From assembly GCA_946611495.1 (NCBI GenBank), contig CAMODR010000006.1, forward strand, positions 1 to 13,600: a stretch of 13,600 bases of DNA, in the 5' to 3' direction. The notes under the pieces were generated by a model that was given only the letters and a program-made list of their open reading frames with translations, was not told where the DNA came from and ran no database searches. Numbering within the stretch: the stretch's first letter is position 1; every line of letters starts with the position of its first letter. Origin of the DNA: an uncultured Methanobrevibacter sp. (lineage in GTDB: Archaea; Methanobacteriota; Methanobacteria; Methanobacteriales; Methanobacteriaceae). A program made the translations under genes and the position numbers. Below, in pieces: positions 12,580-13,600 of this stretch.

Positions 12580-13461
12580 TTATTCATTCAATCGTCTCTC
12601 TACCTTTTTATTAAGATCATCAATCACTGATTTTATATTTTCATCTTTAGTCAAGTCATAAGCAATGTTAAAATAATATAATGCTGGAACCACTTTCTTT
12701 GCTTCATCTAATTGGAATCCAAGGTTTTTGCAAATGGTGATTACTTCTATTCCCGCTTCATAAGGGAGTCCTTTTGATTTAAGGAATTGTCTGCATTCCT
12801 CTGTGGTGCTGATCTTAATTGCTTCTGGAAGTTTTTCATTCAATTTGGATATTCTACTATTAATTTCAGTTAATTCTTCTTCTGCAAGATTAGATCTATC
12901 ATCGTAATCTTCGCTTATATTCTTTAGGCAAATAGCTATTTTTAGATTTTCTTTAATCTTCTCTTCATTATCTTGATTTTCATCTGCAATCTTTAAAAAG
13001 TAATATGATAAGTTTCTAAATGACTTGGATAGGTCTTCAGGGTAATAAGCTATCTTAAATGATTCCATAGTCAATTTATAAAATTCTTCAATATTGCCTT
13101 CTCTCTTTGCTATTTCTCCTAATCCGAAGTTTGCCTTAATGTTTATTGGATTATAATTATGGGATAATTCGAAGCTCTTTTTTGCGTCATCCATATCACT
13201 GCGATAAAGAAATATCTCTCCGCAGTTAGAATATAATGTTGAATAATCAAGAATTAGCGGAATTTTATTTCTTATTTCCTTTTTTATTAATATCTGGAAA
13301 AGAAGCTCTTCAAGAAGATTTTTAAATACATATTCTCCTTCAATATGTTCCTTATTCAAATCAACATTTTCTTTTACAGTTTGATATGCTGTTTTATAAT
13401 CATTTTGGTCTATCGCTTCTTGAATCTCTTTAATTGTTTCTGTAATTGGCTTTATTATCAT
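12580..13461 (-). CDS. TPR-like helical repeat protein
   Basis: This 293-residue, all-helical soluble protein is most likely a protein-protein interaction scaffold. Tetratricopeptide-like repeats are visible around residues 70-105 (the helix pair containing YSNCGEIFLYRSDMDDAKKSFELSHNYNP is split by a turn at S88-D89) and 106-140 (ANFGLGEIAKREGNIEEFYKL). These keep the TPR pattern of small and large hydrophobic positions ending in a proline. A weaker repeat covers 145-180. The C-terminal third (about 190-293) is charged and coiled, closing with another TPR-like pair (VVPALYYFNIAYDLTKDENIKSVIDDL). There is no signal peptide or transmembrane helix. GGGGAT precedes the ATG closely on the minus strand. 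It converges on the tRNA-Lys gene, with about 150 bases of AT-rich spacer between them. The specific role is unknown. Confidence 0.82.
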   Translation of the reverse strand: MIIKPITETIKEIQEAIDQNDYKTAYQTVKENVDLNKEHIEGEYVFKNLLEELLFQILIKKEIRNKIPLILDYSTLYSNCGEIFLYRSDMDDAKKSFELSHNYNPINIKANFGLGEIAKREGNIEEFYKLTMESFKIAYYPEDLSKSFRNLSYYFLKIADENQDNEEKIKENLKIAICLKNISEDYDDRSNLAEEELTEINSRISKLNEKLPEAIKISTTEECRQFLKSKGLPYEAGIEVITICKNLGFQLDEAKKVVPALYYFNIAYDLTKDENIKSVIDDLNKKVERRLNE

Positions 13462-13600
13462 ATTATCCCCAATGAATTTTTATCTTTATTTCATTTTTTT
13501 AAATATCAATTAGTATGATTTTCATTGTAAAATATTAATTATTATTATAATATAAATTATTATTTATTTCTAATGATTATTTCTAATGTTTTTCTCTAAT
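13462..13600 (-). promoter_or_regulatory. AT-rich upstream region of the TPR-like gene
   Basis: This short stretch is almost entirely A and T. It contains TATA-like sequence around 13540-13560 that could drive the minus-strand TPR-like gene. The window ends here, and no other gene is visible. Confidence 0.35.

Overview
The window looks like chromosomal DNA of a methanogenic archaeon, most likely a Methanobrevibacter-type Methanobacteriales species. The evidence is very low GC with long A/T tracts between genes, TATA-box promoters, an archaeal tRNA with no encoded CCA, a FrhB-type (coenzyme F420) flavoprotein used in ammonia assimilation, an archaeal GSI glutamine synthetase, and an NrpR-like nitrogen operator. 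The species is inferred from these features; no database was searched.

Layout. At the left edge (3-722) is the C-terminal part of a probable prephenate dehydrogenase, followed by about 430 bases of T-rich non-coding DNA. Next is glnA (1286-2623) with an elaborate control region: a TATA box, two overlapping GGAA-N6-TTCC sites at the expected transcription start, and two hairpins in the leader. A hairpin and a block of about five 60-bp tandem repeats separate glnA from a tight five-gene operon (3070-9908). Four of its genes are the pieces of a split glutamate synthase: amidotransferase, GXGXG beta-helix, FrhB-like electron-input subunit, and FMN/Fe-S synthase core. The fifth is an 879-aa protein with a degenerate KaiC-like domain and a PPDK/PEP-synthase-type ATP-grasp domain. 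The right third holds small accessory genes: a PsbP-like protein, a DUF2085 membrane protein and a 49-aa tail-anchored protein on the minus strand, a PH-like/SHOCT protein on the plus strand, a tRNA-Lys(CUU), and a minus-strand TPR-like protein.

How the genes work together. GlnA makes glutamine from glutamate and ammonia. The split glutamate synthase would return two glutamates from glutamine and 2-oxoglutarate. No NAD(P)H-oxidising GltD subunit is present; a FrhB-like subunit replaces it, so reduced F420 is the inferred electron donor. The two transcription units thus form a GS/GOGAT cycle. Only glnA shows NrpR-type sites; the synthase operon has the repeat block instead.

The points most worth a second look are the FrhB-like subunit, whose domains are in circularly permuted order; the dikinase-like protein co-transcribed with glutamate synthase, which seems to lack the phosphotransfer histidine; the 60-bp repeats that merge into the operon's TATA box; the doubled nitrogen operator; and a tRNA-Lys with two adjacent U-U mismatches in its anticodon stem.
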